DNA of 64,000 nt from G963665185 sp963665185 (GCA_963665185.2 CAXXPO010000010.1:186001-250000), one strand, 5' to 3'; positions 44,665-53,268 are shown, counted from the stretch's first letter. Translations and numbers: made by a program. Notes: a model not told the origin generated them from the letters alone.

Positions 44665-45377
44665 AATATCCCATATGGATACAATGCCACCAGAGAATCA
44701 TAGGCCGCATTCTCGTCCGCGTTGATGATGGTGCCCACCTGGGTTCCGCCAGTCACGAAATCCGTTACCACGCTTGCAGACTCGGAAAAAACGATCTCGG
44801 TCAAAGTCCTATCCGCTCCCGTCTCTCCCCTTTGGCGCATGACCAAGACGCATCGCTTGTTAGGCAGTTCGTCAGAGCGGCGGTCGATTCGGTCTTCTTT
44901 CCGATTCGAGGGCCGGATGTAGGTGCCGGTATAGCCGCCATCCACTTCGACCTCGCCCCGCATGGGCGATTCGTCCCTATTCGCAAGCAACGACTCCCGA
45001 AGAACCTGAGCAAGCCGGTAGGCCGTGCGGTAATGGACTTTGAGATCACGCGAAAGCTGGAGAGCTGAAAGGCTTTTCGCGGCGTTGGCGAAAATCAGAA
45101 TTGCCAGAAGGTAAACCCGCAGCGGGAGTTTACGATTATCGAAGACCGTGCCGGAGGTGACAGAGTACGTATTGTTGCACTGCTTGCAACGCCACGACCT
45201 CCGGGCGTGGATGCGCCAAGAGGCTTCCGACCCGCAGTGCGGGCAAACAGGCTCACCATCCGTCTTGAACCAGTGGGATTTGCACATCAAGCCCAGTGCG
45301 TCGTCGTCCGACATGGACAAGATGTCCATGATACCTAGGGTCTTGGCCGAAGAAAAGAGAAGGAAATGTTGCGACAT
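44665..45377 (-). pseudogene. IS1595-family transposase, C-terminally truncated
   Basis: The minus strand starts at 45377 and shows the IS1595 zinc ribbon (CPHCGSEASWRI, CKQCNNTYSVTSGTVF), a helical region and the first DDE acid in VEVDGGYTG. A second acidic segment ADENAAYDSL lies near residue 225. Homology then stops near 44665, and the reading frame continues into sequence antisense to the relaxase gene. The third catalytic acid is missing, so it cannot transpose. No matching terminal repeats were found. Confidence 0.82.
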
Positions 45378-45490
45378 GGGTGCTCCGTTTTACTTACAGA
45401 CTATAAGCTTCATATATGAAACCTTCGGTCAAAATATAATAGAATTTTAATTCCGTTGTCAGAACTTTAGTTCCATAATATGGGAATTAT

Positions 45491-45718
45491 ATGATGAGCA
45501 TCAAAAAAACATGGACCAGAGAGGCGCGCAATATTCTCCGCTCACAAATCACCCGTAGCGGGCTTACCTACGAACAACTGGCCGTGCGCCTTGAAAAGCT
45601 GGGGGTATCGGAAACTGTTTCCAGCGTAAAAGGCAAAATTCACCGAGGGACTTTCAGTTTTGTTTTTGTGATTCAGGTCATGCAGGCGATAGACAGAGAC
45701 CGGATAGATATAGGATAA
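45491..45718 (+). CDS. Small DUF6471-like protein opening a defence-type operon
   Basis: This 75-residue protein has the pattern WTREARNILRSQITRSGLTYEQLAVRLEKLGV...GKIHRGTFSFVFVIQVMQAI, which fits DUF6471, a helix-turn-helix-like family of unknown role. The region upstream is very AT-rich, with a TATAAT at 45435-45440 and two TTTA(A/G)TTCC direct repeats 20 bp apart (45446 and 45466) that could be operators. It precedes the Dam-type methylase by 20 bp. It may regulate the operon, as C proteins do in restriction-modification systems. Confidence 0.6.
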   Translation: MMSIKKTWTREARNILRSQITRSGLTYEQLAVRLEKLGVSETVSSVKGKIHRGTFSFVFVIQVMQAIDRDRIDIG

Positions 45719-45738
45719 ATTTTAATAACGGGGCGGAT

Positions 45739-46668
45739 ATGGAAGCTTTAACTACAGAAGTGGATCTGCAAAAAACGGCAGAGACATATCGCTATGAGGC
45801 GACGACAAGCGAGCTGCCCGAAAAGGCTGAGGCGCCCCCTGGGCTGAGGGTTGTGCGAAAGCCGCTTGCTCCTTTTTTAAAATGGGCAGGAGGAAAGAGG
45901 TGGCTAGTAAGCAAATATTGCAGCCTGTTGCCGAAAAACATCACAGGGCGTTATATTGAGCCATTTTTGGGGAGTGGTGCGGTCTTCTTTTTTTTGAGGC
46001 CAGACAGGTCTATTCTGTCAGATCTTAATGCCGATCTGATTAGTACATACAGGGCCGTAAAAAACTCTCAATGTGCGCTTGTAAAGGCGCTAAAAGCTCA
46101 TCACCATTGTCATCAGCACAATCCTAAAGAATATTACTACGTCACACGGGAGAATGATCCTGGCTCTGAAGTTGAACGTGCGGCAAGATTTGTATACCTA
46201 AACAGAACATGCTTTAATGGATTGTATCGCGTAAATAAAAAGGGAAGTTTTAACGTTCCCATCGGTAGCAAAATGCAAGTTGTCCGGCAGGATGATTGCT
46301 GGAAAGAGTGGGGAGCCACGCTTCGAAACGCAGACCTAATTTCTGGTGATTTCGAGGTGGCTATTGACCAGGCAAAAAAAGGCGACTTCTTGTTTGTTGA
46401 CCCGCCATACACAGTGAAGCACAATAATAATGGATTCATTAAATATAATGAGGTCCTTTTTTCGTGGGAAGATCAGATTAGGCTCTCTATCGCTATAAAA
46501 AAAGCAAAAGCCAGAGGAGCTAAAATTCTTTTGACGAACGCTAATCATAAATCGATTGCAGGCCTATATGGGAAAGGATTTAAGAAGACTCCTGTTTCAA
46601 GATTCAGCGCCCTCTCCGGAAAAGCTGATGGGCGTGGTTCATATGAAGAATTGGTAATTAGCGCCTAG
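45739..46668 (+). CDS. Dam-type (D12 class) adenine-N6 DNA methyltransferase
   Basis: This 309-residue enzyme has a 40-residue N-terminal extension, motif X PFLKWAGGKRWLV, motif I IEPFLGSGAVFF and a conserved SDLNADLI. The catalytic motif IV is DPPYTVKHNNN near residue 220. D12-class enzymes include Dam and DpnM and often methylate GATC-like sites. It is flanked closely by the DUF6471-like gene and the HerA-like gene, 15 bp apart, and shares their low GC content. A modification enzyme beside a helicase-nuclease pair suggests self-protection. Confidence 0.9.
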   Translation: MEALTTEVDLQKTAETYRYEATTSELPEKAEAPPGLRVVRKPLAPFLKWAGGKRWLVSKYCSLLPKNITGRYIEPFLGSGAVFFFLRPDRSILSDLNADLISTYRAVKNSQCALVKALKAHHHCHQHNPKEYYYVTRENDPGSEVERAARFVYLNRTCFNGLYRVNKKGSFNVPIGSKMQVVRQDDCWKEWGATLRNADLISGDFEVAIDQAKKGDFLFVDPPYTVKHNNNGFIKYNEVLFSWEDQIRLSIAIKKAKARGAKILLTNANHKSIAGLYGKGFKKTPVSRFSALSGKADGRGSYEELVISA

Positions 46669-46683
46669 CTCCAGGAGGTTATA

Positions 46684-48681
46684 ATGGACGCTTTTTTCAA
46701 CGACGCTGCCCATCAAGACAATCCCCTATCATTACTCACAGAATTTCTCGCGCAGGAACAAGCTTACGAAACGGCTGGCCAATTTAATGAAATGCGCTTC
46801 GTGGGATACGTGCTGGAGTTGGGTTTTGATGTGGCAAAAATAATCACATCGGACTCTTTCAAGAGAGCTGTCGGAGGTATTCCTCGGGGCAGCTTTCTTC
46901 TTATGGTGCCAGCAAATTTAAACAATATTCCGCCTCACTTTACGCTGCTTCGAGTAGAAGACGTTGCCCCCACTCCTTTAGGTCAGCAGGTTATGCAAAC
47001 CTATTTTGAGCTGCATAAAAAATCTATGCCTGAGCTTGATGTGTGGACTCAAGGGGAGCTTCAATGGGGAGCGTTAACAACCAGGGTCTTGGGAATGTAT
47101 TATCCGGATCCAGACAACAGCTCGAAAATGTCGTTTTCAGGAGATGTAAACGCCATCGTCAGCGCGCACAGATATCGTGTGTACGCTCCCACAGATGAAA
47201 TATTGGAATTGATCGTCAATGGGACTGTGACCCGCTCTAGACAAGTGAAAATCGGAAGCCTAAGGGTCACGGAGTGCAAGCTTCCATTCGCCAACGTCTC
47301 TTGCCCGGACATTTCTGTAAAGATATCTGTGGATGACTTCTTGGGTTTTCGCACAGCAATGTTTGGGAAAACAAGGCTTGGAAAATCAAATGTTGTGAAA
47401 ATTATTGCTCAATCTATTCTTGATGCAACAAACACAGACAGCTGTGTCGGTCAACTCATCTTTGATGTTAATGGTGAATATGCAAACGACAATCACCAAC
47501 ATGGAAATTTGTCTTTAAGAAGCGCAAATGAATCACGTTGTGATGTTTATTCAATACAGGATAGACATCAGACGCCATCTCTGCCTTTACGCCTCAATTT
47601 TTATGAGCAGCCAGATTCTTGTCTTCCAATTTTATGGGCCTTGATGGAAGGTTCTGGTCTTACTTCGCAATACATGCGTTCATTTGGCGCTGTCCAAATT
47701 CCTGAAGTGGCAAATTTGAATAATCTTTCATTTAATCAAAAAATTAGAGCAATACGAAAAATTCAAATTTTTTGGGCAATTTTACACAAGGCAGGATACC
47801 CTTCGAGCGAACAAAGGCTCCTCGACTTGGGGCTAAGAGCTAAAAATACAGCAAATTTCAACCCTGGTTTTTCAGATGCGCTAAGAAACGCAGCATACTC
47901 AAAAAGCTCAGCGCCCGAGCCACCTAGCACCCTTGCTGAATTGCGCCGAGAGCTTGAAACGATAATTGACTTTATGAGGACCAACCAAGATAACGACTTA
48001 CTAGTAAGCAGTAGCGGGAATGAATTGTTTGACGCAGACGATTTATCCCTTCTGAATTTTCTAAAGCCAACAACAGGCAACGGCCCCATATCGATCAGGC
48101 CTTTTATTGAGTATCATGATGCCAGTGCAGACAATATTGTTGAAGGCATATTGGAAAAGCTTGATGCGGGAAGGACGGTTATCCTTGATCTTGGAAATGC
48201 CAATGATCGCATCCGTCGCTATTTCTCAGATCTACTTTCAAGGCGAGTGTTTGCGCACCAAGAGCAAAAATTTACTGCAAACCGTCTTGGTGACCATTTC
48301 ATACAAATTTATTTCGAGGAAGCTCACAACCTGTTTCCAAAAGATTCAAAGGATTTAACAGACGTATACTCCAGGTTTGCTAAAGAAGGCGCAAAGTTCC
48401 AGATAGGGATTGTCTACTCGACACAATCCCCGTCAACGATAAGCCAAGAACTACTCATGCAATCTGAGAACTTTTTTGTTGGACACTTAGCTTCCATTGA
48501 CGAGGCTAAGGCCTTGTCGAGACAACAGGCGGCATTTGCTGGCCTTGAAGGCGATATTCTCCGCGCGAGAACAAAAGGCTATATGCGGATGCTCACATTT
48601 TCTCATAGATTTGTTGTTCCAGTGCAAGTCCTTCACTACGAGGCTGTTCGTGAAGAACCTGGCTCCATGCAGGCCAACTAG
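46684..48681 (+). CDS. HerA-like hexameric DNA translocase
   Basis: This is a 665-residue protein of the FtsK/HerA ATPase class. A beta-rich N-terminal HAS-barrel-like domain covers about residues 60-200. Walker A is FGKTRLGKSNVVK near 227; the usual GxTGSGKS is altered to GKTRLGKS but keeps the Lys-Ser. Walker B is IYFEEAHNLFP near 543, and an arginine-finger region with RFAKEGAKFQIGIVYSTQSPS follows near 565. HerA pumps DNA into a bound nuclease. The next gene, 9 bp on, encodes a NurA-like nuclease, the classical partner. Confidence 0.85.
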   Translation: MDAFFNDAAHQDNPLSLLTEFLAQEQAYETAGQFNEMRFVGYVLELGFDVAKIITSDSFKRAVGGIPRGSFLLMVPANLNNIPPHFTLLRVEDVAPTPLGQQVMQTYFELHKKSMPELDVWTQGELQWGALTTRVLGMYYPDPDNSSKMSFSGDVNAIVSAHRYRVYAPTDEILELIVNGTVTRSRQVKIGSLRVTECKLPFANVSCPDISVKISVDDFLGFRTAMFGKTRLGKSNVVKIIAQSILDATNTDSCVGQLIFDVNGEYANDNHQHGNLSLRSANESRCDVYSIQDRHQTPSLPLRLNFYEQPDSCLPILWALMEGSGLTSQYMRSFGAVQIPEVANLNNLSFNQKIRAIRKIQIFWAILHKAGYPSSEQRLLDLGLRAKNTANFNPGFSDALRNAAYSKSSAPEPPSTLAELRRELETIIDFMRTNQDNDLLVSSSGNELFDADDLSLLNFLKPTTGNGPISIRPFIEYHDASADNIVEGILEKLDAGRTVILDLGNANDRIRRYFSDLLSRRVFAHQEQKFTANRLGDHFIQIYFEEAHNLFPKDSKDLTDVYSRFAKEGAKFQIGIVYSTQSPSTISQELLMQSENFFVGHLASIDEAKALSRQQAAFAGLEGDILRARTKGYMRMLTFSHRFVVPVQVLHYEAVREEPGSMQAN

Positions 48682-48690
48682 GAGAATTCT

Positions 48691-50022
48691 ATGCCTTTTC
48701 AGCAGGGTACTCGATTGCCAGGGGAGAGAGCTTCGAAACTCGGCCATCTGGATATCCTTAACAGCGACCTTGTAAACAAGCTCATCCAGCAATTTGAGTA
48801 TCCGGATCCACATCCCCACGGCCCCGTGAGTTCAAGCTGGCTCCCAATAGATTTATCCGCAAAACCGTTAAGTCTAATTTTTGCCGTGGACGGCTCCCTT
48901 CAGGTCGTGAAATCAGATAGTCGCCCGGTCAGGGAGTTGGCGTTTGTAAAAACAGCCTTGCTGAGGCTGGATCCACGGGCAGTCGCTAGGTTAGACAAAG
49001 AGTACCCGCATCCATTGGCTTTACGGCAAATGATGCAAAACTCAGCACTCTTCCATTCGACAGTTTTCCCATTACGCAATGTGTCTATCCCTGGACACAG
49101 CTACCTTAATGGGATGCGGCAAATCGTTTACGATTCTCTTTGCGATCCTCGTCTTGAATCTAAGCCATTTGAAACGCTAAAGTGGATTGCTTATCAAAAG
49201 TGGGATCCGTCAGCCAAAGAACCATCGCCCAATTTTCAATGCCCTCATTGCGGAGAAAGTGCGCCAGGGTTGCCTTATGATGCAAACGAAGGAGCATGTC
49301 CTGCATGCGGAGAGCACATTTATATTTCTGATATAATAGGTCTCCATATGGAGCTTGTCGAAGATGCTGCGGCAATGGGATTCGCCACAAGCTATATGCT
49401 TATCCACGAGCTGCTTATGCTTTTCACAGGTATTCGTTATTTTTGGGAGAATAATAGGGCGCAGCTAAAGGAAGCCCTGTTTATCAAAGATGGGCCTTTC
49501 CTCCTTCGTAGTCAGTATTCAAAATTTGTAGAGAGAATTCGGAAATTTTTCAAATATGCCTACGACAAAGGCATCAATATCCATGTAATAGGACAAGAAA
49601 AATCTGGGCTGCTTTTCGATCATCTCCAAGAAATAGAACGATTTGTTCCGCCGCACATTGCGACAGATGAAGGCAGATATTCCATACTCTCACATGGTTA
49701 CATCAGAAATGATGTTCAGAGAACTCCTGGCCTTGAATCGTCATACGGATTAAAAACAAACTATGGTGAAAAAGTACTGGTCAAGCCAACGCATCTGCAT
49801 TCTTTGGTCTTGAATGCCCCTGTAGTCGAGTACCACGAAGATTCAAATTTCCCCCATGATTTCAGGCAATTTATTGGTTTAGATAGAATATTTGCAACAT
49901 TGCCAAATCTTTTAAGCCACAGATTCCAGGGAGCGCTTCTTCCTGTTGAATTGGCAAATGGCGTAGCATCATTATCGAGTTATCCTTCTGCACGGATATT
50001 AAAAGTGTTTGCGGGTATATAA
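48691..50022 (+). CDS. NurA-like nuclease with zinc ribbon
   Basis: This is a 443-residue protein. The NurA core is suggested by LIFAVDGSLQVV near residue 63 (first metal-binding Asp in a DGS motif), ALFIKDGPFLLR near 266 (second acidic strand), GQEKSGLLFDHL near 305 and the closing helix-strand region to about 430. A Cys4 zinc ribbon (CPHCGESAP and CPACGEH, about residues 184-210) is inserted in the middle and is not part of standard NurA. With HerA, NurA resects DNA ends. The assignment is from motifs and the HerA neighbour. Confidence 0.68.
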   Translation: MPFQQGTRLPGERASKLGHLDILNSDLVNKLIQQFEYPDPHPHGPVSSSWLPIDLSAKPLSLIFAVDGSLQVVKSDSRPVRELAFVKTALLRLDPRAVARLDKEYPHPLALRQMMQNSALFHSTVFPLRNVSIPGHSYLNGMRQIVYDSLCDPRLESKPFETLKWIAYQKWDPSAKEPSPNFQCPHCGESAPGLPYDANEGACPACGEHIYISDIIGLHMELVEDAAAMGFATSYMLIHELLMLFTGIRYFWENNRAQLKEALFIKDGPFLLRSQYSKFVERIRKFFKYAYDKGINIHVIGQEKSGLLFDHLQEIERFVPPHIATDEGRYSILSHGYIRNDVQRTPGLESSYGLKTNYGEKVLVKPTHLHSLVLNAPVVEYHEDSNFPHDFRQFIGLDRIFATLPNLLSHRFQGALLPVELANGVASLSSYPSARILKVFAGI

Positions 50023-50042
50023 ATTGCTCCTCTTGAGAAAAT

Positions 50043-50381
50043 ATGTCCAAAACCTCTGCTGACAAACTCCGAAAAGTCGAATTCCGAGACCTCGCCAGAG
50101 ATATCCTGAAGACGGATCGCGAAAGGCGCAAGTATGGGATGACCGTCGATACTTGCGGCGCAATTGCTCGCGCCATAGAAAAGGCATATCAACGCGGTCG
50201 AGAAGAAGGTCTGGAGGTATGTCTAGAGATAGTGCTAACATGTATCCGAGGTGGTGGGCATTCCTTTGATATTTCCGCACTCTCCAGAAAAAACAAAAAA
50301 GGCCTAGGAAAAAATCCTAAGCCTTTTTTGTCGGACAAGCCTTCGTGTGAGTGTTTTCAAATGTGCCGCCGTGTTTTTTGA
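50043..50381 (+). CDS. Small protein at the end of the HerA-NurA operon
   Basis: This 112-residue frame begins 20 bp after the NurA-like gene. Residues 1-75 are helical and basic (VEFRDLARDILKTDRERRKYGMT, CGAIARAIEKAYQRGREEGLEVCLE). I do not recognise a family. A terminator-like hairpin lies inside the last third (50295-50329), so codons after about residue 84 may rarely be transcribed and the true product could be shorter or frameshifted. It shares strand, spacing and AT content with the operon. Confidence 0.5.
   Translation: MSKTSADKLRKVEFRDLARDILKTDRERRKYGMTVDTCGAIARAIEKAYQRGREEGLEVCLEIVLTCIRGGGHSFDISALSRKNKKGLGKNPKPFLSDKPSCECFQMCRRVF
50295..50329 (+). terminator. Terminator-like hairpin at the end of the AT-rich operon
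   Basis: AAAAAAGGCCTAGG and TCCTAAGCCTTTTTT pair with one mismatch around an A-rich loop, ending in TTTTTTG. It is the only terminator-like structure after the HerA-NurA genes. It falls within the small reading frame 50043-50381. Confidence 0.7.
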
Positions 50382-50494
50382 CACACGCTGCACAAAAAAG
50401 TCACAGGCTATGTCTCTCTGCCAGCTCGTTCTCCTGGCCCAGGCCCAAAGCCTTGGGTAATCCCCCCATTTCTAGGGGGCCTGAAAAGTAGAGG

Positions 50495-51319
50495 CTACGC
50501 CACCTTGGCCAGGCAGGCCCTTGGGGGGTACCCCCCAAGGGCGGTGTGCGGCCGCTCATTGTTGTAGGTCCAGAGCCACTTGGTGGCAACATCCTGGACC
50601 TCCTCTATGCTTTCAAACAGGTGCTGCACCAGCCAGTCATACCGCACCGTCCGGTTGTAGCGTTCGACGTATGCGTTCTGCTGCGGCTTGCCGGGCTGGA
50701 TGTATTCGAGCCGTATCCCTTGCTTCTCGGCCCAGGCTTGCAGCCGATGGCTGATGTATTCGGGGCCGTTGTCACACCGGATGGCCCGGGGTGCGCCCCG
50801 CCATTCCATGATCTGCTCCAGCGTGCGGATGACCCGCTCAGACGACAATGAGAAATCCACTTCAATAGCCAAGCCTTCCCGGTTGTAGTCGTCGATCACG
50901 TTCAGCAGGCGGAAACTGCGGCCATCCTGCAACTTGTCGTGCATGAAATCCATGGACCACGCTTGGTTGATGACCTCTGGCTGGACAAGCGGGATCGGCT
51001 TCTCACGCACGATGCGCCTTTTGGGCTTGATCCGCATGTTAAGTTCCAGTTCGCAGTAGATCCGGTACACCCGTTTGTGGTTCCAGCCGAATCCCTTCAC
51101 ATTCCTCAAGTACATGAAGCACAGCCCAAAGCCCCAGTTGCGCTGGTTGTGCGTCAGACGCAGCAGCCAGTCGGCGATGTAGTCGTTCTCAGCCGAAAGC
51201 CTAGGCTCATAGCGGTAGCAGGTCTGGCTGATGAGGAACGCCTCGCAGGCCTGACGGACATTCAGGGCTTCGCGCTGCACGGCTTTCTTGGCCATCTCGC
51301 GGCGGCGAGACGGCCTCAC
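50495..51319 (-). CDS. IS3-family transposase OrfB (integrase core)
   Basis: This is a 274-residue DDE integrase starting at GTG 51319, overlapping the OrfA stop by 4 bp. The catalytic triad is visible: SMDFMHDKL (Asp), AIRCDNGPEYIS (Asp) and PQQNAYVERYNRTVR (Glu), with the expected 35-residue spacing between the last two. An HTH_21 segment precedes it (NWGFGLCFMYLR, NHKRVYRIY). A run of six A on the minus strand (51323-51328) just before the OrfA stop may cause the -1 frameshift that fuses OrfA and OrfB. It looks active. Confidence 0.93.
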   Translation of the reverse strand: MRPSRRREMAKKAVQREALNVRQACEAFLISQTCYRYEPRLSAENDYIADWLLRLTHNQRNWGFGLCFMYLRNVKGFGWNHKRVYRIYCELELNMRIKPKRRIVREKPIPLVQPEVINQAWSMDFMHDKLQDGRSFRLLNVIDDYNREGLAIEVDFSLSSERVIRTLEQIMEWRGAPRAIRCDNGPEYISHRLQAWAEKQGIRLEYIQPGKPQQNAYVERYNRTVRYDWLVQHLFESIEEVQDVATKWLWTYNNERPHTALGGYPPRACLAKVA

Positions 51320-51582
51320 CAGTTTTTTGCGAGCGCCTCAGCAACCACTTCGGCCTTCATCTTCTCCTCGGCATACATGCGCTTGAGCAAGCGGTTCTCC
51401 CGCTCCAACTCCTTCATGCGCGCCATCAGCGAGGCGTCCATGCCGCCGAACTTGGACCGCCACTTGTAGAATGTGGCGCTGCTCACGCCGTGCTCGCGGC
51501 AGAGCTGGGCCACGGGGACGCCACCTTCGGCCTGCTTGAGAATGCCCAGGATCTGGGAATCGGTGTAACGAGATGTCTTCAT
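51316..51582 (-). CDS. IS3-family OrfA (helix-turn-helix, leucine zipper)
   Basis: This 88-residue protein begins MKTSRYTDSQILGILKQAEGG, with the helix-turn-helix VAQLCREHGVSSATFYKWRSKFGG and a heptad region MARMKELERENRLLKRMYAEEKM. It binds the terminal repeats and forms part of the fused transposase. The type is that of the IS407 group, which makes 4-bp duplications, in agreement with the CTTG repeats. Confidence 0.93.
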   Translation of the reverse strand: MKTSRYTDSQILGILKQAEGGVPVAQLCREHGVSSATFYKWRSKFGGMDASLMARMKELERENRLLKRMYAEEKMKAEVVAEALAKNW

Positions 51583-52146
51583 GTCGAATCTCCTCGGTTC
51601 GGTTTACGAGAAAATTCTACTTTTCAGAACCACTCTTTTTCGGGGGGATTACCCTTGCGCTGCAGCTCCATGTAAAATTCGTTGGCGGCCTTGAGGTTGG
51701 CCTTGCGCTGGCGCAGGAGGCCCTTTTCAGGTTGGGAAAGGCTCGACTTGAGAGTATTCGTCAGGCGGGTCTGATGGCTCTTGGCAAACTCACGAAAAGC
51801 GTCCTGGGGAAGCCCTCCGACCTTTCATTTGGCGGAAAAGGTCGAAGCACTCGTCTTATAGGCGTCCGGCTGCCGGACAACCAGGTAGGAAGCCATGGCA
51901 TCACCCAGCTGGGCGAGTGCCGTCTTGATGCTTCCCGCCATTTCCCTTGAATTGCTGTACGTTTCAAGCTCCTGCTGAAGACATACCTTTTCGGTCAATA
52001 GCGTCAACATCACCGGATCTTTTTCAGTGGTAACGGTTTTGAAAAGCTGCTGGGTTTCCTTGAGGCTCTCGTGGTAGGCATTTGCCTCTGGAGTTGTTTC
52101 CTTTTGCTGGTATAATTTCCAGCTTCTGCTCAGGCTGGTGGTCAGT

Positions 52147-52380
52147 TTATGAAGAAAGCCAGTGTGGTCCATATTTCGCCTCGGCTTCGGAAAGATCGTA
52201 GCCTTCTTTCAACATCTCCTCTGCCCCTACCAAGTCCTTGAGTGCTTTTGCGAGGTGAGGAGCCAAAGGGACCTTGAGGGCCAACCTATGAGCCTCTTCT
52301 TGGTCTCCTCGCTTCGCTGCTTCCAAGGATTGCTGTAAAATTTTGAATTCTTCTTCGCGTGTCAATTTGGCCATTTTCAT
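52147..52380 (-). CDS. Small helical protein of unknown function
   Basis: This is a 77-residue acidic helical protein (LTREEEFKILQQSLEAAKRGDQEEAHRLALK, then LAPHLAKALKDLVGAEEMLKEGYDLSEAEAKYG). A second ATG lies two codons in. It overlaps the upstream gene by 4 bp and the downstream broken gene by 26 bp, so the three form one operon. No family recognised. The pattern resembles small accessory proteins of conjugative elements. Confidence 0.55.
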   Translation of the reverse strand: MKMAKLTREEEFKILQQSLEAAKRGDQEEAHRLALKVPLAPHLAKALKDLVGAEEMLKEGYDLSEAEAKYGPHWLSS

Positions 52381-52631
52381 ATTCCTCCGGGTAGCTCGTT
52401 CTTTGGTCCGGACATCTTACGTGCTTCCTTCCTGGTTGTGAAGAAAGACCTTTCCGCCCCTGTTTCACGGCCAAGGCCCTTCACATCGGGCAAGGCCTCT
52501 CTTGCCGTCGCGACGTACTCTCCTTTGAGGGGCCGTTTGTCGTCGGGCACGAAAAGCAGATTCCTGAAATGTTCATGGTCGAATTCGATTGTCTTGCGCT
52601 CGAGATTCTTTTCTTTGGCTGTGACCACCAT
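52377..52631 (-). CDS. Small basic protein of unknown function
   Basis: This is an 84-residue protein starting at ATG 52631 (MVVTAKEKNLERKTIEFDHEHF), rich in Lys and Arg, with FRNLLFVPDDKRPLKGEYVATAREALPDV in the centre. No motif is known to me. It is the first of the three-gene operon that continues to 50401. Its stop overlaps the next start as ATATGA. Confidence 0.5.
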   Translation of the reverse strand: MVVTAKEKNLERKTIEFDHEHFRNLLFVPDDKRPLKGEYVATAREALPDVKGLGRETGAERSFFTTRKEARKMSGPKNELPGGI

Positions 52632-52731
52632 GACGAACGTCTCTTTCAGGTTCCCCTCGGCATCACAATAAGGCCGTATTCACACTTTTTTCCAGAGGTT
52701 CCCCGGCAACAATTTCAACAGGTTACATCGT

Positions 52732-52995
52732 TTAATAATGGTACCGACACTGTACAACCACAAGGCTATCCGCCTCCGCGTCATACCGATACACCAGCCG
52801 ATGTTCGTGGTCGATACGCCGCGACCAATACCCAGCCAAATCAAACCGTAGCGGCTCCGGCTTTCCCATCCCTTCAGCAGGTGTACGCATCGCGTCACGA
52901 AGTAGCATGTTGATACGCTTAACCTGCTTTTTGTCTGTCTTCTGCCAATAGAGGTAGTCCTCCCAGGCCTGCGGCGTCCATGTCAGGAGCGCCAT
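52732..52995 (-). CDS. yoeB: YoeB/Txe mRNA-interferase toxin
   Basis: This 87-residue RelE-fold toxin has the YoeB hallmarks: LTWTPQAWEDYLYWQKTDKK at the start, GKPEPLRFDLAGYWSRRIDHEHRLVY in the centre and the ending CRYHY with the catalytic histidine. The start overlaps the YefM stop by one base. YoeB cuts mRNA at the ribosomal A site. All key residues are present. Confidence 0.95.
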   Translation of the reverse strand: MALLTWTPQAWEDYLYWQKTDKKQVKRINMLLRDAMRTPAEGMGKPEPLRFDLAGYWSRRIDHEHRLVYRYDAEADSLVVVQCRYHY

Positions 52996-53252
52996 CAGTC
53001 TTCCGCCAGCTCGTGGGACGCCACTCGTCCACCTTGCGCCGACAGAATGCTCTCCCTCAGCCGGGCTGCGTTGGCCGGGCTTTTAAGCAAGTAGGCCGAC
53101 TCGGTAATGCTGTTGAAGTCATCCAGGGACATCATCACCACTGCCTGTGACTTTCGCCGGGTGATGATTATTGGCTCGTGCGTGTCGCACACCTCGTCCA
53201 TCTTCGATGCCAGGTTCTGCCGGGCATCCGTGTATGTAATTGCCTGGGGCAT
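52995..53252 (-). CDS. yefM: YefM/Phd-family antitoxin
   Basis: This 85-residue antitoxin starts at ATG 53252 behind GGAGG (MPQAITYTDARQNLASKMDEVCDTHEPIIITRRKSQAVVMMSLDDF). The N-terminal domain binds DNA and the C-terminal tail (SPANAARLRESILSAQGG) wraps the toxin. It should repress its own operon through the GTAC palindrome just upstream. Confidence 0.95.
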   Translation of the reverse strand: MPQAITYTDARQNLASKMDEVCDTHEPIIITRRKSQAVVMMSLDDFNSITESAYLLKSPANAARLRESILSAQGGRVASHELAED

Positions 53253-53268
53253 ACTGCCACCTCCTTTT

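Larger units (their letters stand above)
50456..51653 (-). mobile_element. Intact IS3-family element (IS407 group), with 4-bp target duplication
   Basis: The element is 1198 bp. Both ends begin GGTAATCCCCCC and share CTGAAAAGTAGA about 14-26 bp inside. CTTG flanks it on both sides (50452-50455 and 51654-51657). The uninterrupted copy at 38975 shows a single CTTG at that point, which proves the duplication. It carries orfA and orfB on the minus strand. A relic end of a sister element lies at 27787. Confidence 0.93.
50401..52172 (-). pseudogene. Unidentified element gene broken by a stop codon and an IS3 insertion (copy 2)
   Basis: The gene starts at ATG 52172 (MDHTGFLHKLTTSL) and gives 115 residues to a TGA at 51825-51827. 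Beyond it the same frame continues as VGGLPQDAFREFAKSHQ to 51658, is interrupted by the IS at 50456-51653, and resumes to end as GQENELAERHSL at 50401. The remnant at 38975-39194 has CGA in place of the TGA, so the stop is a nonsense mutation. The repaired protein would have about 190 mostly helical residues. I do not recognise the family. Its start overlaps the upstream gene by 26 bp. Confidence 0.7.
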
